DNA of 64,000 nucleotides from Echinometra lucunter (lineage: Eukaryota > Echinodermata > Echinoidea > Camarodonta > Echinometridae), in NCBI GenBank assembly GCA_029962745.1, contig CM057158.1:14995173-15059172 (forward strand). Reading direction: 5' to 3'. Below, piece after piece: positions 46,351 to 57,589 of the stretch (position 1 is the stretch's first letter; every line of letters begins with the position of its first letter). The translations under genes and the position numbers were made by a program. The notes beneath the pieces are model-generated. The model ran no database searches. It saw nothing but the letters and a program-made list of their open reading frames with translations, and was not told the DNA's origin.

Positions 46351-47039
46351 ACGCCTCAATTTAGAGCTTTTCCCTATCGTTATTTTCATCCATTAATTTT
46401 TATAAAGGCCTACCCACTCGTTTTCCTTATTGACCAAGCTATAATTTTCAATGCATTTTTGAGGTCTTAACACGGCCAATATTCTATCACAGGAAAAGGG
46501 GTTTTAATTTAAAGCACAATCTCTACATGAAATAGGAGAGATGAAACTTTATGATTACCTGATTACAACGTGTTTTTATGATAAGTAAGTGCGAGCGAGC
46601 GTACCGAGTGCAGTGAGCTTAGGAAAAAAAAAATCCTAATTGCTTCAGTTTAGGGGCACCGTTTCGTTCTAATTGGGCTTTGTGCCCCTAGCTCTTAATT
46701 TCTTCATGCTCCATGCACTGCCTCACACTAAAATCTTATCTAAAACTTAAAAAGGAATCTGTTATTCTCTGATTCCTTGCAGCTAGGTGCATTTTTTTTT
46801 TTTATAAAGACCTCTGTTAGCCACTTACATATGTGAAAAGGGATAATCAAAGAGCGGGAATGGCACAAGAAAGGGAAGGGCGCTAATCACACGTATAGGG
46901 CCTAATAAGGGACATGCAGGCCTATATCAGATCTGATGAGGGCACTTATCGGACGGAGAATTGCAATACATGTACTTAAAACGAAAAGGGGCAATGAAAA
47001 GGGATACTAATAATGATCTCAATGGATGCTCATTAGAAG

Positions 47040-47245
47040 TGGTGGTGGTGAATAGGGTTTTTACAGACGTGTATCAATCAATAATGATTTTTTACGTCTG
47101 GGACCGACCTTTAACGTCACCATCCGAAAGACGTGGCAAATGTAGATTCATGTCTTGCCAAAGGACATTAGTGCCGCAGCAGGGGGATTCGAACCTCGGG
47201 GTTCAAAGTCTGGAGACTTATCCACTGAGCCACAACACCTCTACC
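47040..47245 (-). mobile_element. tRNA-derived SINE (minus strand)
   Basis: On the minus strand the A box is TGGCTCAGTGG (47232-47222) and the B box GGTTCGAATCC (47195-47185). The body includes GGATGGTGACGTTAAAGG then TCGGTCCCAGACG. It shares the GACGTTAAA...GGTCC core with the SINE at 24413 but has a different tRNA-like head. Confidence 0.75.
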
Positions 47246-47608
47246 TCACATTAGAAGTGAAAAGGGGCACTTTATCGATTCGCTTAATTTTTTTACAAAA
47301 AAGGCCGGAATGGAAAGGGACATGATTATCAGATAAAAGGGGCTAAAATGGCACTAACAGCACGTTCACAGACATGACAGAAGGGGCATTTATCAGAAGT
47401 AAGTTGGGGCATGTATCAAAGGGGCACTTGCCTAAGTGGAAAGGGGGAACTTTCAGAGGTGAAAGGGGGCACTCAGAAGAAGGGAAATGGCAATATATTA
47501 GAACCGAAGATGGGCAGTAAAAAGGGGCACATATCAGAATGCCAGTCGGGACATTTATTAGAAATGATAAGGGCGCACTTCCGGCGCAATTCTCGGTTCG
47601 GTGTAAAA

Positions 47609-47910
47609 AATGTCAGAGGTAAACATGCCAGAGGAAAAAATGTCAGAGGTAAAAATGTCAGAGGTAAAAATGTCAGAGGTAAAAATGTCAGAGGTAAAAA
47701 TGTCAGAGGAAAAAATGTCAGAGGTAAAAATGTCAGAGGAAAAAATGTCAGATGTAAAAATGTCAGAGGTAAAAATGTCAGAGGTAAAAATGTCAGAGGT
47801 AAAAATGTCAGAGGTAAAAATGTCAGGGGAAAAAATGTCAGAGGTAAATTTGTCAGACGTAAAAATGTCAGAGATAAAAATGTCAGCTCTGAAAATGTCG
47901 AAGTGAACGT
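47609..47910 (+). repeat. 15-bp minisatellite (GTAAAAATGTCAGAG)n, forward block
   Basis: About 20 tandem copies with GT/GA and single-base variants. Because 15 is divisible by three, several frames stay open and translate as MSEVK, NVRGK or FLPLT repeats. A reversed block lies at 49385-49575. Confidence 0.9.
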
Positions 47911-48482
47911 GTTACAGGTAAGAATACTGAATTTGAAATTAGGAAGAGCACGAGATATTAAAAAAAAAGAATTCATACTGTATAAATGGAGTGATCACAA
48001 TAATACTGCTCTCTGTAAAAGTGTGTATGTTCAGTCATTCGACTGGCCTTCCGGTCTTACTCATTTGATGTGAAAGTGATAATGCTGCCCCATTCAACCA
48101 CCTAATGAGACCAATCTTGTTTTGGCCGGGAGAACATCCTGGTATATATGCGCATTGCCCAACAGTGTTTTGATCTTCCGAGCTCTTGTTTAGCTGACTC
48201 CAAATATAGCAGCAAACGAATGCCCAGTTCCCTCTCTGTGTTTAAGATTTGGCCGCTTGACATGATTGCACTGTGAAACATATTTATGACAATTTCAGCA
48301 AGCGATAAGTAAATCGCGCGTTTTGGGTAAGAAATGTAGCATGGGATGATGTTCATTATTTTCTGTGTGAGATTAAGTTACAGGATTATATCTAAATGAT
48401 TTAAGATCTTAAGTGGAATGACAGAATGGTAGATGAACTTAAGAAGGGATATCCACGTTTGATGTTTTGCATATGCTAACAC

Positions 48483-49019
48483 TAATTGAATAATTCTCTT
48501 TAAAAGTTGTAAATTCCGCAGCGTATCGGATGAAATAATACAAAAGGTCGAGAAATAGATCGAATTAACGATTCAATTTCGCTTACTTCCTATTCTTCCT
48601 TACGTATAAGGACAATAATATTGAATCATTCGTTCACGTATACCACGCTTAATTGAATAATTCTTTTTAAAATTTGTAAATTCCGCAGCGTATCGGATGA
48701 AGTAATACAAAAGGTCGAGAAATACAAAAGGTCGAGAAATAGATCGAATTAACGATTCAATTTCGCTTACTTCCTATTCTTCCTTACGTATAAGGACAAT
48801 AATATTGAAGCATTCGTTCACGTATACCACGCTTAATTGAATAATTCTTTTTAAAAGTTGCAAATTCCGCAGCGTATCGGATGAAGTAATACAAAAGGTC
48901 GAGAAATACAAAAGGTCGAGAAATAGATCGAATTAACGATTCAATTTCGCTTACTTCCTATTCTTCCTTACGTATAAGGACAATAATATTGAAGCATTCG
49001 TTCACGTATACCACGCTTT
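48483..49019 (+). repeat. Three tandem copies of a 168/184-bp repeat
   Basis: Copies start at 48483, 48651 and 48835 with AATTGAATAATTCT. Each contains AAATTCCGCAGCGTATCGGA and TCGCTTACTTCCTATTCTTC. Copies 2 and 3 have an extra 16-17 bp from doubling of ACAAAAGGTCGAGAAAT. A poly-G tract follows (49029-49049). Confidence 0.9.
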
Positions 49020-49384
49020 ATTGGAGTAGGGGGGGGGGGGGGGGGGGGGAGGGGGAGGGAGCTTATGAAGAGGAATGTACATATTAAAATCGCGCAGTCG
49101 CGTGGAATTTGTGTGGTCAGCTACTCGTGTTACCAACCCAGTTTTTTTCCCACTATCGTTTTTACCATGCCCGTCCCCGCGGTGAAAACGAGGGCAATGC
49201 GCGCATACCAGAACGTTCACCCCGCCAACACCATAACCGGTATATCCAAATAGCCAAGACAAGGGCATTCAAGTATAGACACAGTATGTTTACAGAAAAT
49301 ATTTGAATATATCCCACTCCCCATAATTTCTATAATTCAGTATTCGTACCTGAAACATGTCACTTAAACATTTCCAAATCTGGC

Positions 49385-49575
49385 ATACCTCTGACATTAA
49401 TTTTTTACCTCTGACATTTTTACCTCTGACATTTTACTTCTGACATTTTTACCTCTGACACTTTCAACCTCTGACATTTACCTCTGACATTTTTACCTCT
49501 GACATTTTTACCTCTGACATTTTTACCTCTGACCTTTTTACCTCTGACATTTTTACCTCTGACATTTTTACCTGG
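49385..49575 (-). repeat. 15-bp minisatellite, inverted block
   Basis: Reverse complement of the unit at 47609-47910 (TTTTTACCTCTGACA), about a dozen copies including some length variants. The two blocks form potential stem arms with about 1.5 kb between them. Confidence 0.9.
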
Positions 49576-49769
49576 CACCCAATTCTCATGCAGATCGAAG
49601 GGAAAAGAGCGCTGTGAAAAAAAGGGAAAGGGTCATTTATCTGGTGCAAAAGAGGGGCAGTTCTATAGGATTTAAGAAGGGCGACTGATCTGAAGCGAAA
49701 AAGGTCACTAAATTTGTCTTACTAAAAGGTAAAAAGGCACTCACTAAAAAGAAAAAGGGCCCTTGTGAG

Positions 49770-51494
49770 CAGTGGCGTAATGAGCCAAAATATTTGGGGG
49801 GGCTCAATCTTTGCGAGGAGCGAAGCGACCAACCCCTGAGGGAGTGTAGCGACCGAGCCGTGGTACCCCCCCCCCCCTTCACGATACGGAGCTTTTTCAT
49901 TTTTTCGACTTAAATTCCAGCTTGAGTTCAGTTCTTTTTTAATTTTCTCTCATTTCCAACAAAAGGATTTCATTTTAGTGGGGGCGGTAGTGAGCACGCG
50001 AAGCGTGTGAATCACTTAATGAGCGCGCGAAGCGCGCTCCCTAGGGGAAAGGGTGCAGGGAGGGGGGAGTTTCCCCCCCTCCCGCGCGAAGCGCGGAAGC
50101 TCCGACGTTTGATGACATGTACTGTTATGGATAAACGTGTCATGAATCTACCGACCGGAAAAGGATATTTTTTCATGAACTTGGAAACATGATTATGAAA
50201 ACATGCAGCTCAGATAATCTTCTTAAGTTTCAAACAAATGCCAGCGTTACACAAAATACTTTATTACTTATCATAATAATACAGACAAAGACACTATGAA
50301 ATGAAAAGGACGAGCATGGAGAGGGTGTGATGCGATGGGGTACCAGGGTTTCACTCCCACAGTAGCGTAGCTAATGCTAGGAGTCCACTGGGCCGGCGCC
50401 AGTTCGCGCCAGTTCGCGCCAATGCAATTTGCTGTGGCGCCTAGTGTCGCCAATAAGATGCCTAGTGGCGTGCAGTGGCTCAAACTGCCTCCCAACTGGC
50501 TCGTGGTGGCTCGTAACGGCGCCAAATTTGAATTTGGCGGCAAGGAAATTTCAAAATGTTTAAAATTTTCGTCGCGCCACTTGCATCGAGCAATCAGCGC
50601 GAAGTGTCCACCAAGTGGCGCCAAATGGCGCAAACAATCCGCCTATTGGAATCCACTGGAATGTAATGGCGCACGCCATGTGACACCTAGTTTATTCCAC
50701 TTGGCGACACACAACATGCCGAGCGGACATTAATTCGGCGCCACAGCGAGCCACTACGCGCCAATCACATAGTCTTTGGCGCGAACTGGCGCGAACTGGC
50801 GCCGGCCCAGTGGACTCCTAGCATTAGATTTCATTTTAGTGGGGCGGTTGTGAGCGCGCGAAGCGCGCTCCCTAGGGGGGAGGGTCCAGAAAGGGGGGAG
50901 TTTTCCCCCTCCCGCGCGAAGCGCGGAAGCTCCGACGTTTCTTTGAATTGTTCCTTGTCTGCTCCCGCTCTTCGTACGTTCTCTTACCTTTTTTCTTTTC
51001 TCGCTTTTGCTTTTTTTTTTCCTTCTACTTTTTCTTTCTTTTTTGTTGGTGTTTTGGAGGAATGACCGCCCCCATCGTCCCCCCCCCCTGGCTACGCAAG
51101 TGCACTCCCATGGTAAAGGAGTTTTTTGCAGTATTGGTGTTTTGCAACTCTGTAAAAGAACACTATTTGGGACTGCAAACTTTAAGCCCGTGTCTAGTTT
51201 TGGTAAATGATCTAAGAATATTCATTATCAAAGTTTGAATCCATTGTCAGATAAACAGATAAAACCAAGTGCTATATCATAAAACACATTAGTATTGATA
51301 TTATGCGTGTTTTCTGCCTTGCTATGCATGCTATTTGGAAAATTGTGAATGCGTTACTTAACAGTAGAAAGGGAGTCTAGGGAGAAGTAATGAAATTCGT
51401 GTGATAACACTTATATAAAATTGAAAATAAACCATGGTTGAAATTTATTTGGGGGGGCTGGCGCCCCCCCAAGCCCCCCTCCAGTACGCCAGTG
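49770..51494. mobile_element. hAT-type element with exact 8-bp TSD
   Basis: The left end is CAGTGGCGTAATGAGCC and the right end, in reverse complement, CACTGGCGTACTGGAGG. The octamer CTTGTGAG is duplicated exactly (49762-49769 and 51495-51502). The interior carries two copies of a block with GAGCGCGCGAAGCGCGCTCC (near 50020 and 50850), the MITE at 50374-50824 and CT-rich DNA. No transposase was recognised. Confidence 0.85.
50374..50824. mobile_element. MITE with about 50-bp TIRs and TA target duplication, nested in hAT
   Basis: The left end ATGCTAGGAGTCCACTGGGC continues through GCGCCAGTTCGCGCCAGTTC; the right end is its reverse complement. TA lies just outside both ends (50372-50373 and 50825-50826). 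The interior is packed with TGGCGC/GCGCCA words. The 119- and 120-codon frames on the two strands arise from this symmetry and are not genes. Confidence 0.85.
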
Positions 51495-51638
51495 CTTGTG
51501 AGAATAAATAGAGAAAAACTGAACCGGTTTGAAAAGGGCATTTTTATGGGTAAAAGGAGGCACTTTGGAGATGCTTGAAAAAGTTGGGGGGGCACTGTGT
51601 ACCCTGCCCCCGACTCCGTTACCCCTGATCCAGCTGCA

Positions 51639-51661
51639 GACAAGCAAGCAAGCAAGCAAGC
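51639..51661 (+). repeat. (AAGC)n microsatellite
   Basis: Six or so AAGC units followed by an A-rich run. Confidence 0.85.
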
Positions 51662-51699
51662 ACAAAAAAAAAAGAGGTGCTCAATGAAATTTTTTAAAA

Positions 51700-52790
51700 A
51701 GAAGAATAAAAGAATATAAAAAGTTTTAATTGGCTGATATTCAAGAAAATTCGATGCTATTGAAGAGATACAAACAATAATATTACGGGGGCGAGCAGCC
51801 CCAAACCCCCGTCAGAACGCCGATACTGAGAATTCATATTTCATCTCATCTAAAACATTATGATGGAGTTATAAGAAATAAGTTTAATTGCACAAGATTG
51901 CTCAGCCGGTAAATAGCTCTACGCCAGGACCACAAGTGCGGCAAAACAGCATAAGTCAGAGTGCGTTCCCTACTATTTTCTACAAAATGTCACCACCAAG
52001 TGCAAGGTCAAGTCCGTTTGGGTGATATTTTCTGAGGTTTCAGCACACCACTACCCGGGCCGACCATTACAAGCATCATTATTTTCAAGGACGATATTAG
52101 TCAACAAAAATCTTTATACTTATTTCGATTATCGTACGGGAAGGCTGCTTTTAGTATCACAGTCAGGTTGTCCCTATATACTATCGTCCAAAGCATTATG
52201 TCCAAAATATAAGATGGGTGTACAGGGCGTATATTAAACGCAAGCTGCGCTTATTAACAATAGGTCGGAGGTAAGGGGCTGAAAGATATGAAGATAAATT
52301 CTGAGATGAATTTGAGATGAAGAGGGTGATCTTAGAATCTTTTAGAGATAAATGGTGCTCAGAATACCACCCTATAACAGTTTGTTCACATAATGAACAA
52401 GCTAAAGTTCAAGTTCAAGTTCATTTCCAAAATAATACGATACATAGAATATCTTTTTTTTCAGTGATTCATTAATCAATAGACATTATTTCTCTTTTTG
52501 ACATCAATACAAAACAAAATAAATGTCTGCTTGACAATGTATTTAGAAAAGAAAATTAATATTGGAAAAGAGAAATCCACAAGAAAGCAATGCTTGTAAT
52601 TACGTGGATTCCTCAAAAAGGAAAAATGAAAGTAAAGAAATTAAAGAAAAGAAAACAGAACATGATATTAAAATGATACAGAGTTAGATATATATTTACA
52701 GTTGCAAGCTTAGTCACACAACGAGGACTCCGCCAGATGAAGGATGTGTTGCCCAAGTTTAAGACAAGACTGGAAGGGAAAGGAAAATAG
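51700..52790. other. Intergenic stretch with possible retroelement tails, no gene seen
   Basis: Around 52400-52640 there is CAAGTTCATTTCCAAAATAA and an AAGCAATGCTTGTAATTACG block that resembles 5160-5400, so both may be 3' ends of one interspersed family. No coding exon was seen. Confidence 0.35.
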
Positions 52791-52796
52791 GAAAAG

Positions 52797-52865
52797 GACA
52801 AGACAAGACAAGACAAGACGAAAGAAGGACAAGACAAGACAAGACAAGACAAGACAAACAAGACA
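52797..52865 (+). repeat. (AAGAC)n microsatellite
   Basis: Pentanucleotide runs; the LVLSCLVLSC frames on the minus strand are translations of it. Confidence 0.9.
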
Positions 52866-53374
52866 GGAAACGTAAGGCGAAAAAATGTGGCGAAAAGAAC
52901 AAGAAATTAAGGAGAAGAAAGGAGAAGAAAGGAGAAGAAAAAGAAACGGAAGATGGGAGATGGACTGCCACAGAATGACAGACCAACAAGATAAATATAG
53001 GACGGTGCGCGCGGGCGATACCTTGATTAGACTCATCTGAAATTGAAAAATCAGTTACACTGCAATCTGTTGTAAGAAGGAAGCAAGGATAGTTTATGTT
53101 TGAATGAATTCAAAGAGACATCTGGGTTAAATATCATTGCTAAGAGAGTTCCAGAATTTAGGAACATTGTATTTTTGGCTAATAAAATTCTGCAGTGAGG
53201 TAAATCAAATTCATCAGAGCATCTCGTTGGGTAAGATTGATTTTTAGGGAACATAGCATTAAAAAAAAAAAAAAAAAACCCTCCGCGGTTTTTTTTTCAA
53301 TGAATGGGATACGAGGCGGAAATAACCCCGTCGGGGCAAGAGGCATGCCTCCTGGCAGCAAAATGGTGAAGACC

Positions 53375-53480
53375 AATCAAATTCTTATAAAGTTAGCCCA
53401 AAACGATTTTGTCTGCGCAACCTTTGGCAAAACTCTTTCATTTGAGAATTTGACGAGATAATGCCCATAAGTGACGCTGT
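53375..53480. mobile_element. Fragment of the 32291-32624 MITE family
   Basis: Shares AATCAAATTC.TA.AAAGTTAGC.CAAAA, TGCGCAA, and TTTGAGAATTTGACG with that element, followed by CATAAGTG.CG.TG. The termini here are not resolved. Confidence 0.55.
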
Positions 53481-53626
53481 TTACAGCAGTTTACGCTTTT
53501 ACAACAGTGCCATAATGATTATGAGCATTAAAAGATTTTTTTTAAAATGACGTAAAAAATAAAAAATAAAACGCGGGGTTTGCCACTGCATATCTGAATG
53601 AGGCTTAAAAATGCACCATATATAAA

Positions 53627-53693
53627 TCTATATGATGATGATGATGATGATAATAATGATGATGATAATAATAATAACAATAATAATAATAAC

Positions 53694-53754
<61 letters not shown>

Positions 53755-53755
53755 G
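53627..53755 (+). repeat. (ATG/AAT)n microsatellite
   Basis: GATGAT repeats passing into a long AAT run; gives the poly-Asn and poly-Leu open frames. Confidence 0.95.
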
Positions 53756-53799
53756 CAATGATGATTATGATAAAACTTATAACATTAAGTTATACTGAT

Positions 53800-54799
53800 G
53801 AAGAATGAGTGAGATGTTGCAATACATATCTATTTAAATCGCATTGAATAGGCCTTTCATTAATGTGCCTCTTATACCTCTCTGACCCACTTCTACCTCC
53901 TTCTTCTTCTTCTCCCCTCTCTTTCACTTTCTTTCTCCGTCTCTCTCTCTCTCTCTCTCTCTACCTCTGTATTTCTGTTTTTCGGCCTTCACCTCATCAT
54001 TATCCTTTATAAATTATATTTTTTTCTCCTCTTTCTTTTCTCATTTCTCTCCTCTTTTCTTCCTCCTTTTCTTAAACAGGATCTATTCACTTACGTTAAT
54101 TCATGCAGTACTATACAATGTGCAGTATATTATCACAGATATCTTACAGCTCACTTCATCATTTCCTTGTTCTGTGTTATTAAAGATTTATGAGCATTAT
54201 TACTATTTACTTAATCGAAACTAAGCCTCCTGGGGAAGTTTTACAGCTATACTTGGCATGCTCTTTGCATTGTATCTGTGTATTTTACTGTTGTATGTTC
54301 AAGTTTTATTAGGGCGAGTCCATTTTAGGATCTCATCTTTCCGTTTCTTCGTGAATTTCTCTTTTCTTTTGCACCTCCTACTCTTTCTCTGTTCTATTTC
54401 GCCTCTTTATTTCTTCTCTCCGATTAAGCTCAGCAGTTTAGGATTGTTTTCTTTTTTTCTGTTCTTGTATTGTACGTGTGCGTTTATGAGTGTTTTTTGG
54501 TTGTTGCTTTTGCTTGTTTCTTTGCTTGTTTGTTTGTTTGATTTCTTATCATGTCCAAGGGCATCCTCCACCCAAGCTTTTGCTTTTAGAGGTGTGTCCT
54601 ACAATATTATGTAACTACGATTAATGTATATTTTTTGTCATATTTTGTTTAAATCTTGTTTATTATTTGAATAACTGGAAATAAATATGTTTAAAATTGA
54701 AACTAGCAGTTAAACATTGACAAACACCTATGTAGAAGGCATATGATACATGAATGATTTTCCTCCTTATCTCTCTCTAATTCCCGTTGCTTCCCCTTT
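53800..54799. other. CT-rich DNA and a possible truncated LINE 3' end
   Basis: The stretch 53890-54075 is CT-rich. At 54540-54710 the order TCATGTCCAAGGGCATCCTC, GCTTTTGCTTTTAGAGG and ACTGGAAATAAATATG resembles the 3' tail of a non-LTR retrotransposon (inference). The 118-codon frame at 54258 is Phe/Leu-rich and unassigned. Confidence 0.3.
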
Positions 54800-54889
54800 C
54801 AGTGGCGTAACAGCCGGGGTGGGGGCAGGGGGGGGGGCAGAGTGCCCCCCTGAAGGATTTCAGCGGGAAAATCCACCAAACCACCGGGA

Positions 54890-55130
54890 AAAAATGAAAA
54901 GGAGGGAAAGGAAGAAAAAGGAAGGGAGAAAGGGAAAGGAAGAAGAAGAAAGGAAAAGAAAGAAGAAGAAAGGAAAAGAAAGAAGGAGAAAGGGAAAGAA
55001 AGAAGGAGAAAGGGAGAGGAAGAAGGAGAACGGGAAAGAAAAAAGGAGAAAGGGGAGAAAGAAGAAGAGAGAGAGGGAAAAGAGGGAAAGGGAAAAAAAA
55101 AAGAAAGCAAAGGGAAACAAAAGAAATGAG
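54890..55130 (+). repeat. GA-rich low-complexity tract
   Basis: GGAAAG/AAGAAGGAG repeats in imperfect 15-18-bp periods. It produces the Lys/Glu/Arg-rich frame on plus and the Phe/Pro/Ser-rich frames on minus. Confidence 0.85.
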
Positions 55131-55850
55131 GGGAAATTTAGTACCAAACCCCAGAGTTTCCGGCTGCTCCACTCACTGGACCCCCGCAGTGGCTTTCCCT
55201 GTAGACCCCCATCAGGTCCCCTAAGCCAGAACCCTGGGCCCGACCCGCTAAAGGCTTCGCAACAAGCAAATCGCGGTGCGGGCTTATCTCCGCATATTCT
55301 ATTTCTAGACTTAGTTACCGGGAAATTTTCGGCTCTGCCCCCCCCCCCGATAACAGGCAGAGAATGTATGAGACCGGGAACAGACAACGAACAATTCAAA
55401 CAAACGTCAGAGCTTCGCGCTTCGCGCGGGAGGGGGAAAATCACCATCCCTGCACCCTTCCCCTAGCATGCCTAGGGAGCGCGCTTTGCACTATCGTTCA
55501 CCTAAAAGAAAATCCTAGCTACACCACTGATTCTAAACTTAATTACCGAGAAATTTTTGGCTATGCGCATGCCCCCTCCCCCCTCCCCCGATAACAGGCA
55601 GAGAGCGTAAGAAGAGTGGGAACTGACAGCGAAAAAACGTCGGAGCTTCCGCGCTTTGCGCGAGAGGGGGGAAACTCCCCCCTCCCTGCACCCTCCCTCC
55701 TAGGGAGCACTACTGTCCTCCTAAAATGAAATCCTAGTTGCGCCGCAGAAGATAGACTTAATTACCGACAACTAACAATGTAAAGAAACGTCGGAGCTTC
55801 CGCGCCTCGCGCGGGAGGGGGGAAACTCCCCCCTTCCCTGCACCCTCCCC

Positions 55851-56359
55851 TCTTGGTGTAAATTCCGGGGGTGGGGGATCTATCACCCCCACCTGGGGGA
55901 GAGGGGGGATGGTGTGTACAAATTTCCCGCCATGCAGACACACTTTTTAAAGAAGAAAATATATATTAATTATTAATCAGTTAGTAAAAATTTTGAATAT
56001 ATATCTGTCATAAACAATCATCATATTTTAGAATTTCTATTTGAAAATGCTACTGAAAACAAAAAAGTGGTTATTTTTGGCTCGCTCGCTCCGCTCGCTC
56101 GTCAAAATCTTAGGATTTCCATCCAAAAATGCGATTAAAATCGAGAAAAGTGGTTATTTTTGGCTCGCTCGCAAGACTCTTTCGTCATATTTTTGAATTT
56201 TTATTCGAAAATGCGATTCAAAAGCAAAAAAGTGATTATTTTCGGCTCGCTCGCTTCGCTCGCTCGCAAAATAGATATCAAAATGTGTGTGACAGGGAAA
56301 AAAAAAATCGTTAAAAAAGTTTTTCATCCCACACCCCTTCAATTGGATTTACGCCGGTG
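55851..56359. mobile_element. MITE, family of 56888-57283, nested copy
   Basis: The ends TTGGTGTAAATTCC and, in reverse complement, CACCGGCGTAAATCC enclose about 500 bp. Shared interior: ATCTGTCATAAACAA, ATATTTTAGAATTTCTATTT and GGCTCGCTCGC words. This copy has three tandem units of about 83 bp (56070-56275). Confidence 0.65.
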
Positions 56360-56887
56360 GAGCACTACCGTCCTCCTAAAATGCAGTCCTAGCTACGCCA
56401 CAGATTCTAGACATAGACTAGTTACCGGGAAATTTTGGGCTCTGCCCCCCCCCTGATAACAGGTACCTGTTACGCCCCTGTCCCCTTTCCTCCTATTATA
56501 TCTTCTCCATCTCACTGGTTCTTGTTCCCTCTACCTCTCTTAATTCACTCTCTTCTTCTTTCCCTAGTTAACTGAATTTAACATCGAGTTATAGTATAAA
56601 AATGTTTTTTTATATGTTGTCATGGTATCATTTTATCGATGTCAATTTGTAAATATAATTTTTAAACTGTATTCTATGTTAATTCACTTGTAAGACTGCG
56701 ATTATGGACATGATGGAATAAGTTCAATAAAACCCTTCAATACACCCGCACGCTGCAGAGATTTCCTTTATGCTCGCATGTGTTACCGGAAAAGTAGGTT
56801 ATCTTTATGAATAGAATGATGGATTGATTTTATCTGCCACGCCTCGAACATTATACAAGAATAGTGAAAGTAAAACAGAACAACATT

Positions 56888-57283
56888 CACTGGCGTAAAT
56901 CCCGGGGGGGATGGGGGGATATATCCCCCCCCCCACTTTTTGGAGAGGGGGGGGGGGGGGATGGCGTGTACAAATATCCCCCCACTGTTTAAGAAAGAAA
57001 ATATATTTTAATTAATCCGTTAGTAAAATCTTTGAATATCTGTCATAAACAACCATCATATTTTAGAATTTCTATTTGAAAATGCGATTGAAAACCAAAA
57101 AAAGTGGTTATTTTTGGCTCGCTCGCTTCCCTCGCTCGCAAAATAAATATTAAAATGTGTGTAGGGGGGTCTGTGGGGGTCAGTGAGGGTGTGTGCTTAT
57201 ACTTAAGTGTGAGATCGACAGAAAAAAAAATCGTCAAAAAAGTCAATCATCCCCCCACTCCTCAGAGTGGATTTACGCCGGTG
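56888..57283. mobile_element. MITE with exact 8-bp TSD (hAT-type)
   Basis: Left end CACTGGCGTAAATCCC; right end, in reverse complement, CACCGGCGTAAATCC. The octamer ACAACATT flanks both sides exactly (56880-56887 and 57284-57291). The interior carries TGGCTCGCTCGCTTCCCTCG. Confidence 0.85.
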
Positions 57284-57589
57284 ACAACATTATATTAGCT
57301 TGAGCAGAAGCTTGTAAAATGATAACTCCCGAAAGCTCCAGAGCTTATTTCCGGTCGGTTTTCCCAAAATATAAGATTAACATTTTATCCTAGAGACTGA
57401 GAGAAAATTTCCCCTCTAGTGTCATTATTCCATACCCGTAATTAAAGGCTGTTCGAGTGGTCTCTCGTTAACCGTTTGACGACCCGGCGCATATGACTAA
57501 TTCATAAGGTTAATTCATTGTCCATTAAACATAAATTTGTGGCATTTACATGGTACAGTTTCTAACACATGTACACCAATACATATAAG

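Larger units (their letters stand above)
46850..51605 (+). repeat. Degenerate AAAAGGGGCACT array interrupted by insertions
   Basis: Variants of AAAAGGGGCACTTATCAGAA recur irregularly at 46850-47590, 49600-49760 and 51520-51600. The last two are one stretch split by the hAT at 49770-51494. A SINE and the 15-bp minisatellites also interrupt the array. Confidence 0.5.
54800..56480. mobile_element. hAT-type element with exact 8-bp TSD, containing nested repeats
   Basis: The left end CAGTGGCGTAACAGCC and the right end, in reverse complement CAGGGGCGTAACAGG, are flanked by exact copies of TCCCCTTT (54792-54799 and 56481-56488). Inside are a GAAAGGAAGAAG-rich stretch, three diverged copies of a CGTCGGAGCTTCCGCGC block (55407, 55633 and 55788) and a nested MITE. 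The 238-, 195- and 131-codon frames are low-complexity artefacts. Confidence 0.85.

Noticed and set aside
47411..48073. 220-codon frame and the opposite 167-codon frame with repeated NVRGK/FLPLT units
   Set aside because: A 15-bp minisatellite leaves all frames open; flanking codons are not gene-like.
50271..50733. 119/120-codon overlapping frames on opposite strands
   Set aside because: Produced by the palindromic, TGGCGC-rich MITE at 50374-50824.
53528..53798. Poly-Asn and poly-Leu proteins
   Set aside because: AAT microsatellite read in frame.
54750..55466. 238-codon Lys/Glu/Arg-rich frame and antisense 195-codon frame
   Set aside because: GA-rich low complexity within a hAT element.
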